DNA from: Dendrobium chrysotoxum
Lineage: Eukaryota; Streptophyta; Magnoliopsida; Asparagales; Orchidaceae
Length of the DNA stretch: 64,000 nt
Direction: 5' to 3'
NCBI GenBank assembly: GCA_019925795.1
Contig: CM034303.1
Span: 5,332,001 to 5,396,000, forward strand
Shown: piece by piece, positions 46,095 to 58,199 of the stretch
Numbering within the stretch: position 1 is the stretch's first letter
Layout: every line of letters starts with the position of its first letter
Translations under genes and position numbers: made by a program
The notes under the pieces: generated by a model
What the model saw: only the letters and a program-made list of their open reading frames with translations
What the model was told of the DNA's origin: nothing
Database searches by the model: none

Positions 46095-48921
46095 TAAGAT
46101 TGCAGGTTAGACTGACCTAGAAATCCCTTTGCTTTCATGCTTGCCACTGATTCTTTGATTGCCTCTTCGATTGGAGTGAAGACCATCCCAAGTTCAATCA
46201 ATCTCTTAGCTGCAGCCTCACATGCAACAAGACCAGGTTGAGTTTCTTGCTCAAACCTGTTAAAGAAATTGTGAGAGTTTTTCTCCATTGGATAAAAAAC
46301 AATATTTATGAAACTATAGTGATGTGATGAGCTTAGGCATCTTTTTTGATGAAGATGATCAATGCACTTTAGCTAAGATGATGGTGATGCAGAATAAGCT
46401 TAGAGAGTACATCTTCAACAACAGACTACAAATAACTTGAATGCATAACAGTTGAGTTAGAAAAAACTTCTTCAAACTTGATAAATCAATGTTCCCAATA
46501 CTCTCTTTTGAAATTTGTTTCATGAAAAAAGCCAGTTCACTCTGATTATAGTTCAAATTTAGTTTAGGGCATCTCCAACCAAAAAACCCATTTTTCACTC
46601 TAAAATACAATAAAAGTTTAAAATGCCGTAATTCACCTCCAATCGAACTCCATTTCTTTCTTCTTTCGCGTGCTTCCTAAGAAGGTAACCATCTCTCTCC
46701 TCTTTCGCGCACTTTTCTCCTCTTTCGTCCTCTTCTTCGGCAAATTCCGCAATCCAATTTTTTGGCGTAGGTGAACAGTCTGTCACCAATATTGGCGTCG
46801 CACTTTTCACCTGCCGAATTTTGGTGTGAGATTTTGAGTTCGAATGCAGCGAATGACGGACGGCATACGGTGATATGCAGTTCGGTTGGAGATAGTCTTA
46901 CAGAGACTTTTTTGTAATCAAACAGAGAAATTAATTGAAGCTCTTTTTCTTTCAGAAGTGGGTCTACAAAGTGACATTAAATACAAGCCAAATATGTTAA
47001 TGCCTCTGAACCGTGACAAATATATGTAGACTTTTCACGATAAGGGCAACAACAAAAAACATCCATGGCCTTTCCTGCTTTCCTTTCAAATCCAAGAAAT
47101 CACTGAAGAGCAATAATCCACTCCCTCAAGCCACAGCAATTAACTGCAAACATGGAAGCATTCTGGAAAGCACCAAAAATTCATCAACATTGAAGAAAGC
47201 TAAACCTATATAGGTCTCCTATCAGAACTTTCAAAGAATAATATGGAAGCTCCAAATGCACTGCCTTTTCATGTCAGAGTTTGCTTCCTCTTGTTGAACC
47301 ACCATTTTCTTCCTCATAATCTTTCAGTACGTTGCTGTTTCAAAACTAGTCCCATTCTAAAAACCCGTCTTAGTTCTGATGACCAAATTTTGTTTATATA
47401 TTAGGCTACTAACACAAACCTTGGTCTTACATTCCTCTCCAAATCATGAGCTCATTGTTCAAAAAACTTAATAATACTAGGTCTACACTAACGACAATGC
47501 AAATTGCTTGCCAGGTCCAAAAAAATGAAAATCTAAGCCAAAAGGAATATGTGCATCTTCACTTTAATAAAGTTTCCACCAACTAACAAGTATTTTGCAA
47601 AATAAACTCTCTTTTGAGTACAACAAGCTACCAAAAGATTACTAAGTTATTCCACTGAAGAAAACAATGCAAGGATAAGCTTGATAATGTTTAAAAGTTG
47701 GAAGTTGGTTGATTAGTACTATTTACCTATGGACACCATATTCGGGGCAGAGCTGAGCAACAGTTTCAGCGAAATCCTTAAACTGATATATCCCATTGGT
47801 ACATAGGTACCTCCCATAGGCATTTGGTGTCTCCAGTAGCAAGACTTGAGCGGCAGCAACATCACGCACATGCACACAGCCCAGCCAGTGATACTCTTGA
47901 GTATCCTTTGAACCTTCAAAGCATGCCAAGGATTATTAGATAGCCTGAATGTGTAATGCTCACAATCTTGTAAACTATAGTTACACAAACCTTGTAAGAG
48001 TTGTTGAAGAACTGCCGAGCTAGCATTCAGACCAGGCTGCAACAGGGGACCAAGGCATGTGGAGGGATTGATTGCGACAATGTCTAGTCCATGCTTTTCC
48101 GCATATTCCCAAGATCTCTTCTCTGCCATTGTCTTTGACACTGGATACCATTTCTGGCTTAACAAGCAGTACCAAAATAAATTATTGGTGAAACTGTAAT
48201 GAGGAACACAGTTCAAGTTTCTACAATCGTATAGCTATATAAACGATGGCTTTTCTTCCCAATTTCCACTCTGGCATCACCCAGAAACTTGCACAAAAAT
48301 AGCAGCCATTACAGACAAACACGCAAACAAATTCGGCATCCATTCCAATTCAACCAAAACTTAAAAAAAAAAAAAAAGGCTTAACCCTAAAACCCTGATT
48401 GTGGAGAACGAGAGGAGGATTATCACCTGGCGAGTTTTGCAGTAATCCAGATCGGTCCAGCACTCCTCGTCTACGGGACGTCCAGGTCGGTCGGTGGCCC
48501 ATCTAGGGTTTGGCACCATGCCCGAAATGGAGGACGTAAGCACCACTCGCCGAGATCCGGCGGCCCGCGCTGCCTCCAGCACGTTAAGCGTCCCAGCCAC
48601 CGCCGGCATCAGCAGCTCCCGTTCCGGGTCGCGCGGATCCTCCAGGGAGCAGGGCGACGCCACATGGAACACTCCCGCACGGCACCCATCCACCGCGTTG
48701 GCGATGGCAGCCGCATCGAGGAGATCGGCCTCCTTGAGATGAAGGCGGCCTTCGTCGGCGCCGGGGAATGCGAGGAGGTGAGAGGGGTCGGTGCCGGGCT
48801 GGAAGGTGACAGTGACCGCGTAATCCTTCTCAAGGAGGGCTCGCACAAGCCAGGATCCGATGAAGCCGTTGCCGCCGGTGACGCACACCCGCTTCTCAGT
48901 CCCTGGAGCATCGATCGCCAT
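46094..48921 (-). CDS. Cinnamoyl-CoA reductase-like extended SDR (4 exons)
   Basis: Extended short-chain dehydrogenase/reductase, cytosolic, NADPH-dependent by family. Exons in transcription order: 48921-48427, 48153-47991, 47913-47727, 46256-46094. Phases agree and give 335 residues. The Rossmann nucleotide motif VTGGNGFIGS is at 14-23, the serine region LTSSIS at 128-133, and catalytic YPVSK at 168-172 (Tyr168, Lys172). Substrate-domain motifs INPSTCLGPLLQPGLNAS and CVHVRDVAAAQVLL follow; the C-terminus has ETQPGL and RLIELG. It resembles the CCR-like group (At2g33590/At2g33600 type). True lignin CCRs carry NWYCYGK, which here is KWYPVSK, so lignin CCR activity is unlikely; an aldehyde or CoA-ester substrate is inferred. 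The stop codon lies at a MITE junction, a few residues beyond the conserved end. Intron 3 holds another MITE. Confidence 0.93.
46567..46897. mobile_element. Tourist-like MITE in SDR intron 3
   Basis: 331 bp. Ends GGGCATCTCCAACCAA / complement of TTCGGTTGGAGATAGTC, flanked by TTA (46,564-46,566 and 46,898-46,900). This GGGCATCTCCAACC family is common in plants. Confidence 0.78.
46901..47726. other. Remaining SDR intron 3
   Basis: Ordinary intron sequence between the MITE and exon 3; no ORF with a recognisable domain. Confidence 0.5.
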
Positions 48922-49129
48922 CTCTTCTTCAACAACTTCGACTACGGGCCTTCTGTAGATTACTCTTCACAGAACCAGGAGAAGTGGGATTTAAGAAGGA
49001 TTGGAAGACGATAAGAACATCGCGGAGCTCTGTTGCGAAGCCGACGCGGGTTCGGTTGCGGGACTGCCGCTGCCGGCTATGTGAACATTTGAACCGCCTA
49101 CCTTTTCTTGCCTGCTTGTTTGTTTGTTA

Positions 49130-49452
49130 TTGCGGTCATAAAGCAGATTGCGTAAGTGAGTCAAGTCCGCTTGGACTCTATTCGATAAATAGCTCGATTA
49201 GCTAACGAGTTAAATTTGAGCCAATCCTAACTCGACTCATTATTATGGGAGCTGAAAATTTTTAAAATAGAGTTGTTAAAATTGTTTAAAATTATATCTA
49301 ACTATTTTATATTAAGTGATTCTTTATTATTTTTCTTCTAATTTATCATTTTATCACAATAATTATTTTCTCTCTTTGATTAATTAATCAAGCTCAAGCT
49401 CAAGCTCAAGTTTAGGGTGATTCGAGCTCGATTCGACTTATTTACACTCCTA
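49130..49452. mobile_element. Decayed hAT-like remnant
   Basis: Contains GAGTCAAGTCC / CTCGATTCGACTTATTTACACTCCTA-like ends and CTCAAGCTCAAGCTCAAG; related in wording to the hAT elements at 41.8 and 43.4 kb. No target duplication found. Confidence 0.45.
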
Positions 49453-50424
49453 ATTTGAATGATTTTTTAAAATTATTTTTGAAAAATCATATTTTAAATT
49501 ATAATTAAAAAGTTTTCAAAAGAAAAAATAAAAAAGAATAAACTTCCAAACAAAGTTTTAGTTGATATCTTAGGAGATTGTTAGCAAATCATAATTTTTT
49601 AAAAATGTCACAACTGAGAATTTATTTTTTAGAATAGGAGTATTTATGTACATACTATAAAATCATTTTGTATTTATATTTATAAAATTTAAAATTTTAT
49701 ATTTATTTATATATCGTTTTAGTATTTAAATCACATTAAAACATATGAAAAGATATAATTTATTTTGAATAAGTTAATATTAGTTAATTTTTTATATGAT
49801 TTAAAGATTTGTAGGTTATATATGCAAATAGAAATATTTAAGTATTAGATATATAAATATAGAAGAATTTTGTGGTGTAAATTAAATCCTATTATATTTT
49901 ATTTTATTTAGTTTTATGATGATAAAACATTCTTAAAGTGAGATTTGCATACATATCATGAAATTCTTATCTATATACATATCCAATACCTAATTTTTTT
50001 ATATTTATTTATATAACAGTTAAATATCTAAATTACATAAAAATATCATTAATATTAACTTAAAAAAATAAATATTTTCATGTATATAATTTAATGTGAT
50101 TTATACTTAGTTGTTAGATATGTAGATACATAAGAATTTTTTGGTATATATGAAAATATCACAGGTCACTTTCTTAAGCCATAATAATCAAATTTTGGAG
50201 AGGATATGCTAACCCAATTATTTTTCAAATAGCACAATGAGTGATAGCTCATCAAAATGACATAAAAGCTGTTTTTGCATCTTCAAATGGCACTGCCTCA
50301 GTTAAACAAATCTGAAGAGATTGTATTGATAGGAGCTATTGGTAGCTCCTTATCAATAATGAATATTATCTTACTTCTAACAACTTTAAAGTGAAGAACA
50401 GCACAACCTTCTTCTATTCCCTTC
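49453..50424. other. Intergenic between SDR promoter and MAP65 3' end
   Basis: Very AT-rich. Two diverged inverted copies of ATATATAAATATAGAAGAATTTTGTGG-like text occur near 49,845-49,875 and 50,110-50,145. The MAP65 3'UTR lies in the last ~200 bp. No gene. Confidence 0.4.
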
Positions 50425-53400
50425 CTATCTTCTATGGTAAAGTGCAAGTCTTCTTTCTTCAAAGGAGTATTCCTTCTCATCTGGCACTCTTGGAATGGCT
50501 GCTGGAGTAGTGGCCATCTGCATTGGCTTTAACACTGTTCCTGGAGTTTTGGGTGTTGATATGGGCATCAGTTGATTTTCTTCTTCTCTAACCATGCTGT
50601 GGATGGACTGGGAAGGAGTTAATGGCAGGATATTGGCTGGATCAAGAAGGGAAAATGGCTTTCTTGGTGTTTCTGATTGTTGATTGATTGTATTCATCAC
50701 ACCGAAAGACCTTCGAGGTGGTTCAGATTGAAAAGAATTCATGTAATCTGAATTGATAGATGGCAACTTTACTGGATTCCTAGCATCCATTGCTCCTTTC
50801 TTGGCTGAAGAATGAAAGTTTGAGTAATCAGCAAGTGGAATTAATGATCAAAGGATTAAACTAAAGAGACAGATACTATCACATAAATGGATTGGAGGAT
50901 CTGTAAGAGTCACCGCAGATAATCTTATTTTCTGAACATTTTCAATTTTGAAATGTAAATCATGAACAGTTTTGATCACTAATCACAAAGAGCAGAACAG
51001 CTGGATGAAATAGTAAGGCATTCATTTTGTTATTTGAACAAGCTACATCATATTCCAATGATAAAACCTTGCTTATGCTTGTGAACTATGTGAGAGGTGC
51101 ATGTACAATACAGCGTTTTGGTCGCAAAATTCACAAAAATTATTATAATTTGGATGTCATGTTTTTAAAACAGTGCAGCTGAAAAGAAAAGCATTATCAA
51201 ACTTTGATGTCAACGTTAATTTTTTTTGGATGAGGTTAAAAGGAACAAACCAGGGGAAGCAAAAGTGAACTCATTTCCTCTCTTTGTTGAGGATGTTGTC
51301 TTAACGCTAGGAAAATCCGGTTTCATTGGCTGCAATGCTGCTGCTCCTAAGGATAATCTTCGGTTTGCAACCCCTGAAGAAGTTCTAGGAACTTTTTTCA
51401 AGCATTGTGGCTTCGAAGGACTTGGTTTGGATCCAAAAAGTGCTTCTTGCTCGGCTTGAAACTGACTCTGCAGCTTTTTCTGATCCTGAAAATGAGTAAT
51501 GGAGCATGATAATGAAGCAAAGCTTTGCATCTTATAAATACTCTCAAGGAAAGAAGTATTATTACCCTCTGTCTTTTTCGTTCTTGCTCTTTCTCCTGCC
51601 GGACAAAAGAATACTCTTCTAGCATCGACAAAAGGCGAACCTGCAATGAGGAGTCAGAGGAGATCATTATCATTAATTAGTCTTGTCCCAACTATTTTGG
51701 GCTGGCAATGGGGAGCTTGAATCATTTCTTAAGAAACATAAAATTGGTAGAAAAAGTAGAATTCTTACACCATCATATGTAAATTCAATGCCTCTTTCTT
51801 CTTCCCATGCTATGACTTTGTTGCATAAAGCCTCCACAATTCCTGAGAATGATAAAAAATATGATCAACTGAAGCAGATGGCCTGACTAAATGTTTCTAA
51901 GTAATGCTTTTATCTTTCAGGTAGTTGAAGTAAAACTAGATCAATCGGAATACTGACCAGGAATCCTTTGAGTTGTTGCTCGAGCTTTTTCAGCATGTTT
52001 CAATGCGAGATGGGCTCCTCTACCAGCACTGTAGCGGTTTTCGTCCTAAATCAATCAGAATTGGTAAGTTCAGCAGCAATATGAAAAATCAATTGCAAAA
52101 TAGATAGGTGGATCAACAATCACGTGTCTAACCCTGTTGTACTCTTCAAGCCAGGCTTCTTCTTCACAAGCAGTCATCCATTTCTCAACCCTCTCAAGTA
52201 TTTCTTTCCTGCTAAAAGCTTCTTCTTTGACGCATGAAATCTGGGCTTCAATCCGCTCCATGATTAAAGAGGGGTCAACAGCACCTATAATAGAAAATCA
52301 CACCGTTAGGTTGTATTGGATGGACAGACATAAAAGGTGAAACAATACAGTTATCAGAATATTTAGTTTAAAAAATTACCAGATTCAATGACTTCAATTG
52401 AGATTTCGATATCATTGTCACCCCTTTCAACCAAATGAGTCCTACGACGCAGCTCCTCTAGTTCAGCCTTCTTCCTCAGAACCAGCTCTTTCATCTTGCT
52501 AGCTTTCAGTTCTTCTAGTCTCACTACTTCTGTCTCTACCTGTATCATACGAACAACTTTTGTTTCACATATTTTGATAAACTGTCTTACATGATGATGA
52601 TGCAGCTGAAAAAGAACAATGGTAGTTCTTCTCCTGAAGTTTTAACTTACATAGTTGAGGAAGTCAGCTGATAGAGTGTTTGGCTCTGTAATTTCATGTT
52701 CTGAAGCAGCAACATTGCATGTTACGTTCTGAAATAATTGCTGCTCTTCCATTGGCGTGTCCATTAGATTCCAAAGTTCCAACATAGTGGTTGCAAGATC
52801 TTGAAGCTGTTACAGCTCAAAGAGTGTCAATAACGATCTCAAGTAGAATCCTTCAGTACTCATGTTACTTGCCTTTTGCATTCTTTGTAATTTAACCTCC
52901 CTCAAGCTTTGTATGACAGAAGCCAACCTATCGATCACCTCATTGCTAACAATCTTTGACCCTTCAGCGTCATCCAAACTAGGATGCACTTCCATAACGG
53001 TTTGTTTGAAATCTATACCAAGAACCAAGCATAACGTATTTAAAGTACTTAAATGCTCCAACACCTGCTTCAAGCGATCAGCCTGCAGAATTAAACATTT
53101 AGAGAAGCTTGTTAAACTGAAAAAGGATGAATATATGATGGCCGAAGGCAACTCGAAGCCATCATTCTTTTTCCATTTTAACAGGAAGTAAGAGCAGACC
53201 TTCTCCTTTTGTAGTGCCTCCAACTCCTTCTGAAATTCTTCAAGCTTCCGAGTGGATAGATCAGATTCATCTACATTCATTTTGTATTTAGCTTGCACAT
53301 CAGGCAACACCTCACTTGAAATTTTCCTTATTTGCTCCATGACTTGAAGAAACTGACTTAACCTATCATTTTTTCTCTTTCGCATCTCTTCTAGTTGTGG

Positions 53401-54262
53401 AGTTGTAGCCTTTAACTCCTCCTTCAAACTTAATGCATTTTGATTGGACTACACAGAGTGGTTCAACGACAGGAAATGCAAAAAATATTCTGATCAAAAT
53501 GCATGTAGTGGACCTTCAAATATGGACTTCTAATCCCACTTTCCGTACAAACTTAGCTAAACATTTAGGAAGAAACTAAGCTGTAGGCTTTGGAGTATTT
53601 CAGAATTTTTTAAGTACTTCCTCAAACTTGAAAAGATATAACATGCATCTTCTATCACTTGCTCCAAAAGAAGTTGGATATAAGAATAGCAAGTATTTGT
53701 TGGATGTTAAAACAGACAAGTTACATGCTAATCAAGTATTCAGTTGTAATATGACCCACTTATGAAATGCCGAGAGCAGAGACAAACCTTGCCCAGATGA
53801 ACTGGTCTTTCACCCAATGCAGAACAGATAGCAGCCAGCTCAGCTTCCGCATCTGCTATTGCTTGACGCAGATAGGCCCTAGAATGGTTTGCTTGATCAA
53901 CCTTTCTTCTATATACCTCTAAGCACTCTTGTTCTATTTCAAGAATCATTTTGTCTCTCTCATCATTTGATTCTCCAACTTCATCCCATATCATCTGAAT
54001 TCAATGGCATTCAAAACAATGGACATTTCAAAATGATAAAATACCATTTAAATTATCTTTAATGTTTCGACAGTTTTTCTTGCCAACTATAAATGACATA
54101 TCCTAATGATTTTAATTGTAAAATTTAACGTGGAACAAGATGAATTAGAAGTAAGAAATATGTTTATAAAGAACACAAGTTTAAATTTACTTGAAGCTCA
54201 TATAGAAGAGATCCACAGGTTGTTTCAATCTGAGAAAGTTGGTCAGTATGAGATATGGCCAT
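50425..54262 (-). CDS. MAP65-3: MAP65-3/PLEIADE-like microtubule-associated protein (12 coding exons)
   Basis: Cross-links antiparallel microtubules; the MAP65-3 clade acts at the phragmoplast midzone in cytokinesis. Exons in order: 54262-54191, 53994-53788, 53448-53200, 53082-52873, 52806-52651, 52539-52380, 52284-52133, 52045-51958, 51842-51769, 51640-51566, 51485-51251, 50804-50425; 685 residues (Arabidopsis MAP65-3 about 707). The N-terminal half is coiled coil (IWDEVGES at 26-33, ECLEVYRRKVDQAN, AELAAICSALGERPVH). The conserved microtubule-binding block KWMTACEEEAWLEEYNR/DENRYSAGRGAH is at 386-414. The C-terminal tail is Ser/Thr-Pro rich (LTPSQS, STPKTPG) and ends EYSFEERRLA plus five residues; this ending and ECLEVYRRKVDQAN favour MAP65-3/-4 over MAP65-1. 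All introns are GT-AG except intron 4 (66 nt), which uses GC-AG. No long ORF covers exon 1; it was found from the conserved IETTCGSLLYELQ. Confidence 0.95.
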
Positions 54263-54490
54263 CTGAAGCGACAACAGTCACACTCCACAGGGTTTCGCTG
54301 CAAAATTTATTGATGGTAAGAGAACTAACATAAAAAATTAACATTTCTGCAATGATAAGTTGCATGGTTGAGGATGCAGCTGCTAAGATTGATTTGGCTA
54401 CACCACAACGCGTGAATGTAGTCTCCATAGATTAGTCAAAGCAAAACCCTAAGGCATGATATATAAACAGAACATCACAACAATCACATT

Positions 54491-54745
54491 TTTATGCAGT
54501 GCAATACATTTAATCTGCTCTAACCAAACAGCAAGGAAAACTATGGATCAGTACCGGTAAATTGTGAAGCAAAGAATTACGTACAATCATCCTACAACTT
54601 ACATGTTTCTCAATCATTTTTTGCATACAATATATTTAATCTGCTCTAACCAAACTGCAAGCAAAACTATGTATCAGCACCAAGAAATTGTGAAGCAAAG
54701 AATTAAGTAGAACCACTCTACAACTCACATGTTTCTCAATCATTT
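54491..54745 (+). repeat. 126-bp tandem duplication
   Basis: Two adjacent copies share TAATCTGCTCTAACCAAAC, ATTGTGAAGCAAAGAATTA and ACATGTTTCTCAATCATTTT, offset by 126 bp (54,511 and 54,637 for the first word). Confidence 0.9.
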
Positions 54746-56029
54746 TTGCATACAAGTAACCCATATTTTCTGGTCATTACATAAGCTATAAGTAATGGAT
54801 AGGTGGTTAATAGGTTTCAAGGTTGGTGAAGAGGTGGTGGAAGGGTTAAGGTTGTTGAAAGGCTAAGGAAAAATGTTGACTCATTTAAGGTTTTTGGAAA
54901 GATTTCTAGCTAAAATGTTCTTTATAGTGGATGGCTAGTTTTTTTTTTTTTTGATAGAAAGGGGTGAAGGCCTCTTTGAGATGTTAGGTAACTAACGAAG
55001 AGAATTTTCGGTCAATTGGATATATTGACAAGAAGTTATGAATTTTTTATGTAGATAGTCGCAGAAGTTGAACAACAATAGGGTTTTGTGGAAGTGGTAT
55101 GACTCAGTTTTTGTGAGGGTTGAAGTAGTTTGAGGCTTTGTGAAGGTGGTCAAGATGTAAGAGAACAGGTTTAGACAAGGAGAGAGATATGTTGGGATTC
55201 CTCAAGTATGGTCAATATGTAAATCAATTTAACACACAACACCTTATAGCACACAAGTTTTGCAATAGATTAGAAGTTATTTTTATTGAAGCAATGGGAG
55301 CATAAATAATATATAAAGTTAATCATATAGTTAATTGGTACATCATTATACTGTTGATCACATAAGTAAATTTGCAAATTCAATTAATCCAAAGTTTTTA
55401 CACATTACATAGATTTTTCTTTATTCGTTTAATTATATTAATTATATCATTAATTTAATTATAATATCATTAATATTTTTTAAGTTAATATTCTATATGT
55501 TGTAAATTTTCTCTACATCTTCCATTTATTTCATCAAATTTGCCTAAAGCATGACTGCATGAGTGATTAGGTTAATTAAGCATTAATTACATAATTATAT
55601 TATACTTAATTAATTTGGTCTTAATATTGATTTCATTTCATTCATTGAGTTTTCTGCATTCATTTTGATATTTAATATCATATACTTTTTGTTTATATTT
55701 ATTAGATTAGGTTTACAATAAATTTCCATCATATTTAACAAAAAGTCCATTAGCAAAACTACCCTATAAACACATCCCAACATGTCGCAGATCTACCCAA
55801 TAATGGGTATATCATATATAATAGTTTTTTAGCTGTAGTGTCTTGTAGCCATTGGAGAGGGGATTTTTATTGATTATTTCTATTTCTTTTTAAATAGTAA
55901 AATAAGAGAAATTTTTAATTAAGATTAATGCATCTAGTGAAGATCTTAGTAAGACTTATGTGGTGTTTTTCGAATTGGTTTAATTGCTAACTTACATAAC
56001 CTTCATAAAGTGTTCTAATTGTGAGGGTT

Positions 56030-57050
56030 TGCACTAGTGGAATTTGAAAGAAGCCCCCCAATTGCTTAGCCAATTCACCACTCCCACTCTGCCTCTCTTG
56101 ATGCACTCTCGACCAGCAAAAGGAGCTTGGATGGTTGTTGGAGGTGGCATCAAAACCATAGAGAATCGAGTCTGAAGAGTTGGTGGAAGTGTGTTGTCAC
56201 AACCATGGAGATCCAAGCTTGACAAGTTAATGGAATCATGTGACAATGGTTGGATGATCATATTTAGGTTACGGTGGTCGAAGGATTATAATTAGGCAAT
56301 GGTGGTCCAAGGGTTTTGGTTACAAGGGTGACAATGTCCGGAGGTTTGTAGTCGGGCTACAGTGGTCAGTGGCTAGGAGAATGTAGTAAGGCAATGATGT
56401 TCATAGGCCCATAATCAGGTGATAATGGTTGGAGGATCGTAGTTCGGTGATGGTGGTCGAAGGAGTATAATTAGGCAATGGTGGCCCAATGGCTTTGGTT
56501 AGACGATTTCCCAATGATGGTGTTCTGGTGGAGCTCTAAGATTTTTCAAGCCTTTTAGTTTTCTTGAATTTCAAGCAAAAAGTCCAAATTCCCTTCATGT
56601 AGAAATTGGAGGCCTATTTATAGGTTTTTTTAGTGTCATGCCTTTTAAATATAGTCAAAATCTGCATCACTCCATCGGACAGCCTGTGTTGACTCCCTCA
56701 ATTATAGATCATTCTTTCAGCTTTTAAGTGCCTTAGTGATGTCTAAATTAGGCTGCTTGGGATTGTTGGATTTGTCTCATCGAAACACTCGATTTGACAA
56801 TAAGCATGCAAGATTTGGAGATTATTTGGTTTTCTAATTAGAATGCTGAAGTTTCCTATTGCACTTCAAGTGCTTAATCTGGGCTCACTTGGAGTCGGAT
56901 CGGATCACTTTTGATGTCAATGCGTTTGACTTGTAGAAACATTCAATTTTACTATAAGCTTGCTGGAATTAGAATTTGGATGGTCATGAATTTAATTTTG
57001 GAATGTCCAATTCAAATATACATAGATATTTGTGTCCGATCAAAATAAAT
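56030..57050 (+). repeat. Repeat family R, copy B
   Basis: The minisatellite 56,240-56,510 has units like GGATCGTAGTYGGGYGATGGTGGTCG. It is followed by GGTGGAGCTCTRRGATTTTTCAAGCC (as at 59,350), then a region shared with copies C and D: AAGTGCCTTARTRATRTC and TTGGATTYGTCTYRTYGA...CACTCRATTYGACWATAAGCATGC. No coding potential. Confidence 0.75.
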
Positions 57051-57731
57051 TTTTTGTATCATTTATAATACTCAAAATAGATTTTTAAAAAAGTTATTTT
57101 TCTTACAACAGCTATGCAACCACTTTTACAAAAAGTTTTAGCCATTCTAAACTATAAACATGGCTTACATAAAGCATAACTTTTAAAATAGAATAAACGT
57201 AAGAAGGGGTACACTATTAACATAAAATTTTCTTAAGGTTTATTGGGGCTTTCCCAATTACAAAAGCATGTTCAAACCACAGCGCTGACGCACAGCAAAC
57301 GGACTCGGGAGTAAACGCCTAAAATCACAATGATAATTTGCGGACAGGCTTTTGCTATCGCTTGAAATCACGCAAGCGCTTTCCAGGAGGATGATCCTAG
57401 TGTTCATAATAGAAATCTATAAGGATCATTAACATTAATACATCAAATTGCAGATCAGCGGCTCAACAAGTTCTAGACTCTATTGGCTCCAGGATCGAAA
57501 GATGGCTGATTTCCATTTATCTAATTGAGGGTTCCCTTAAAATGCAGCAAATCTAGTTGGAATTATTTATTACAGCTTAATCAGAACAATGGATCGTCTC
57601 GATTAGTAAAAGGAAACATAAGATGAGTTCATTGCTCTCAGACGAAAGGAAACCCTAGCGAACTGCTAATTCACCAACTGAAAAAGAACGATGCGCAGAT
57701 AGAGAGGGATCAGAGAGATTGTTATTCTCAC

Positions 57732-57794
57732 CTTATTAGCCCAAGAGGAGCAGTCCAGAGATCACCTCCAAGATCTTTCGTCAGGGGAGAGTCA

Positions 57795-57839
<45 letters not shown>

Positions 57840-57845
57840 AGAATG
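57732..57845 (-). other. 5'UTR exon of MAP65-3 (inferred)
   Basis: Minus-strand leader starting in a long CT run (57,799-57,837) and ending at a consensus donor AAG|GTGAGA. CT-rich leaders and 5'UTR introns are common in plant genes. The 5' edge is a guess. Confidence 0.5.
57799..57837 (+). repeat. (GA)n microsatellite
   Basis: About 19 GA repeats; on the transcribed (minus) strand a CT run in the MAP65-3 leader or core promoter. Confidence 0.95.
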
Positions 57846-57923
57846 AGCAAGCAGTGTTTGAAATATTGAAATGAAGACTTTGTATCATCCAAATTCCTGT
57901 CGTTCTGGTCCGTGGATTTCGAA

Positions 57924-58083
57924 AACGGCAAGCATATTATTATTTTGGGATGACTTACAGGAATCACTGTGGTCCGTCAAATTCAAAATGGACGGGCCAG
58001 ATCTGGCGACCGTTGAAAAGGGCTAATCTGGGATTTGTTTTTTGCGCATTACTTGCGGCCTGAGGGTACTTAAGCCGTTCGAT
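57924..58083 (-). promoter_or_regulatory. Cluster of MSA-like (AACGG) elements in MAP65-3 promoter
   Basis: Three AACGG cores within 160 bp: 57,924-57,928 on the plus strand, and on the minus strand TTCAACGGTCG (58,007-58,017) and TCGAACGGCTT (58,073-58,083). Against YCYAACGGYYA both minus-strand sites match 9 of 11. MYB3R factors use such M-specific activator elements to drive G2/M genes, including cytokinesis MAP65s, which fits this gene. Confidence 0.6.
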
Positions 58084-58199
58084 AGGAGAAGTTATTAGAT
58101 CCACCGTACAATAAAAAAAGAATAAAAAAATTATGTCTAATATTCTAATCAAATTTTGATGAAATAAAACTTTAATATGTAACACTTATTCGATATATA

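Larger units (their letters stand above)
54298..57731 (-). other. 5'UTR intron of MAP65-3 (inferred)
   Basis: Minus-strand donor AAG|GTGAGA at 57,732/57,731 and acceptor TTTTGCAG|C at 54,298/54,297, 35 bases before the ATG. The 3.4 kb between contains a 126-bp tandem duplication (54,491-54,745), AT-rich sequence, and repeat family R copy B. The region 57,240-57,440 is richer in GC but was not recognised. Confidence 0.6.

Noticed and set aside
48494..49014. Plus-strand open frames over the reductase first exon
   Set aside because: Shadows of the GC-rich exon 1 on the minus strand.
54106..54333. 75-residue plus-strand open frame
   Set aside because: It is the complement of MAP65-3 exon 1 and its leader.
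55190..55782. Solo LTR suggested by TGTTGGGAT...ATCCCAACA ends
   Set aside because: The flanking five bases do not match (AGATA against TGTCG) and no LTR landmarks were seen; the 9-bp inverted ends could be chance.
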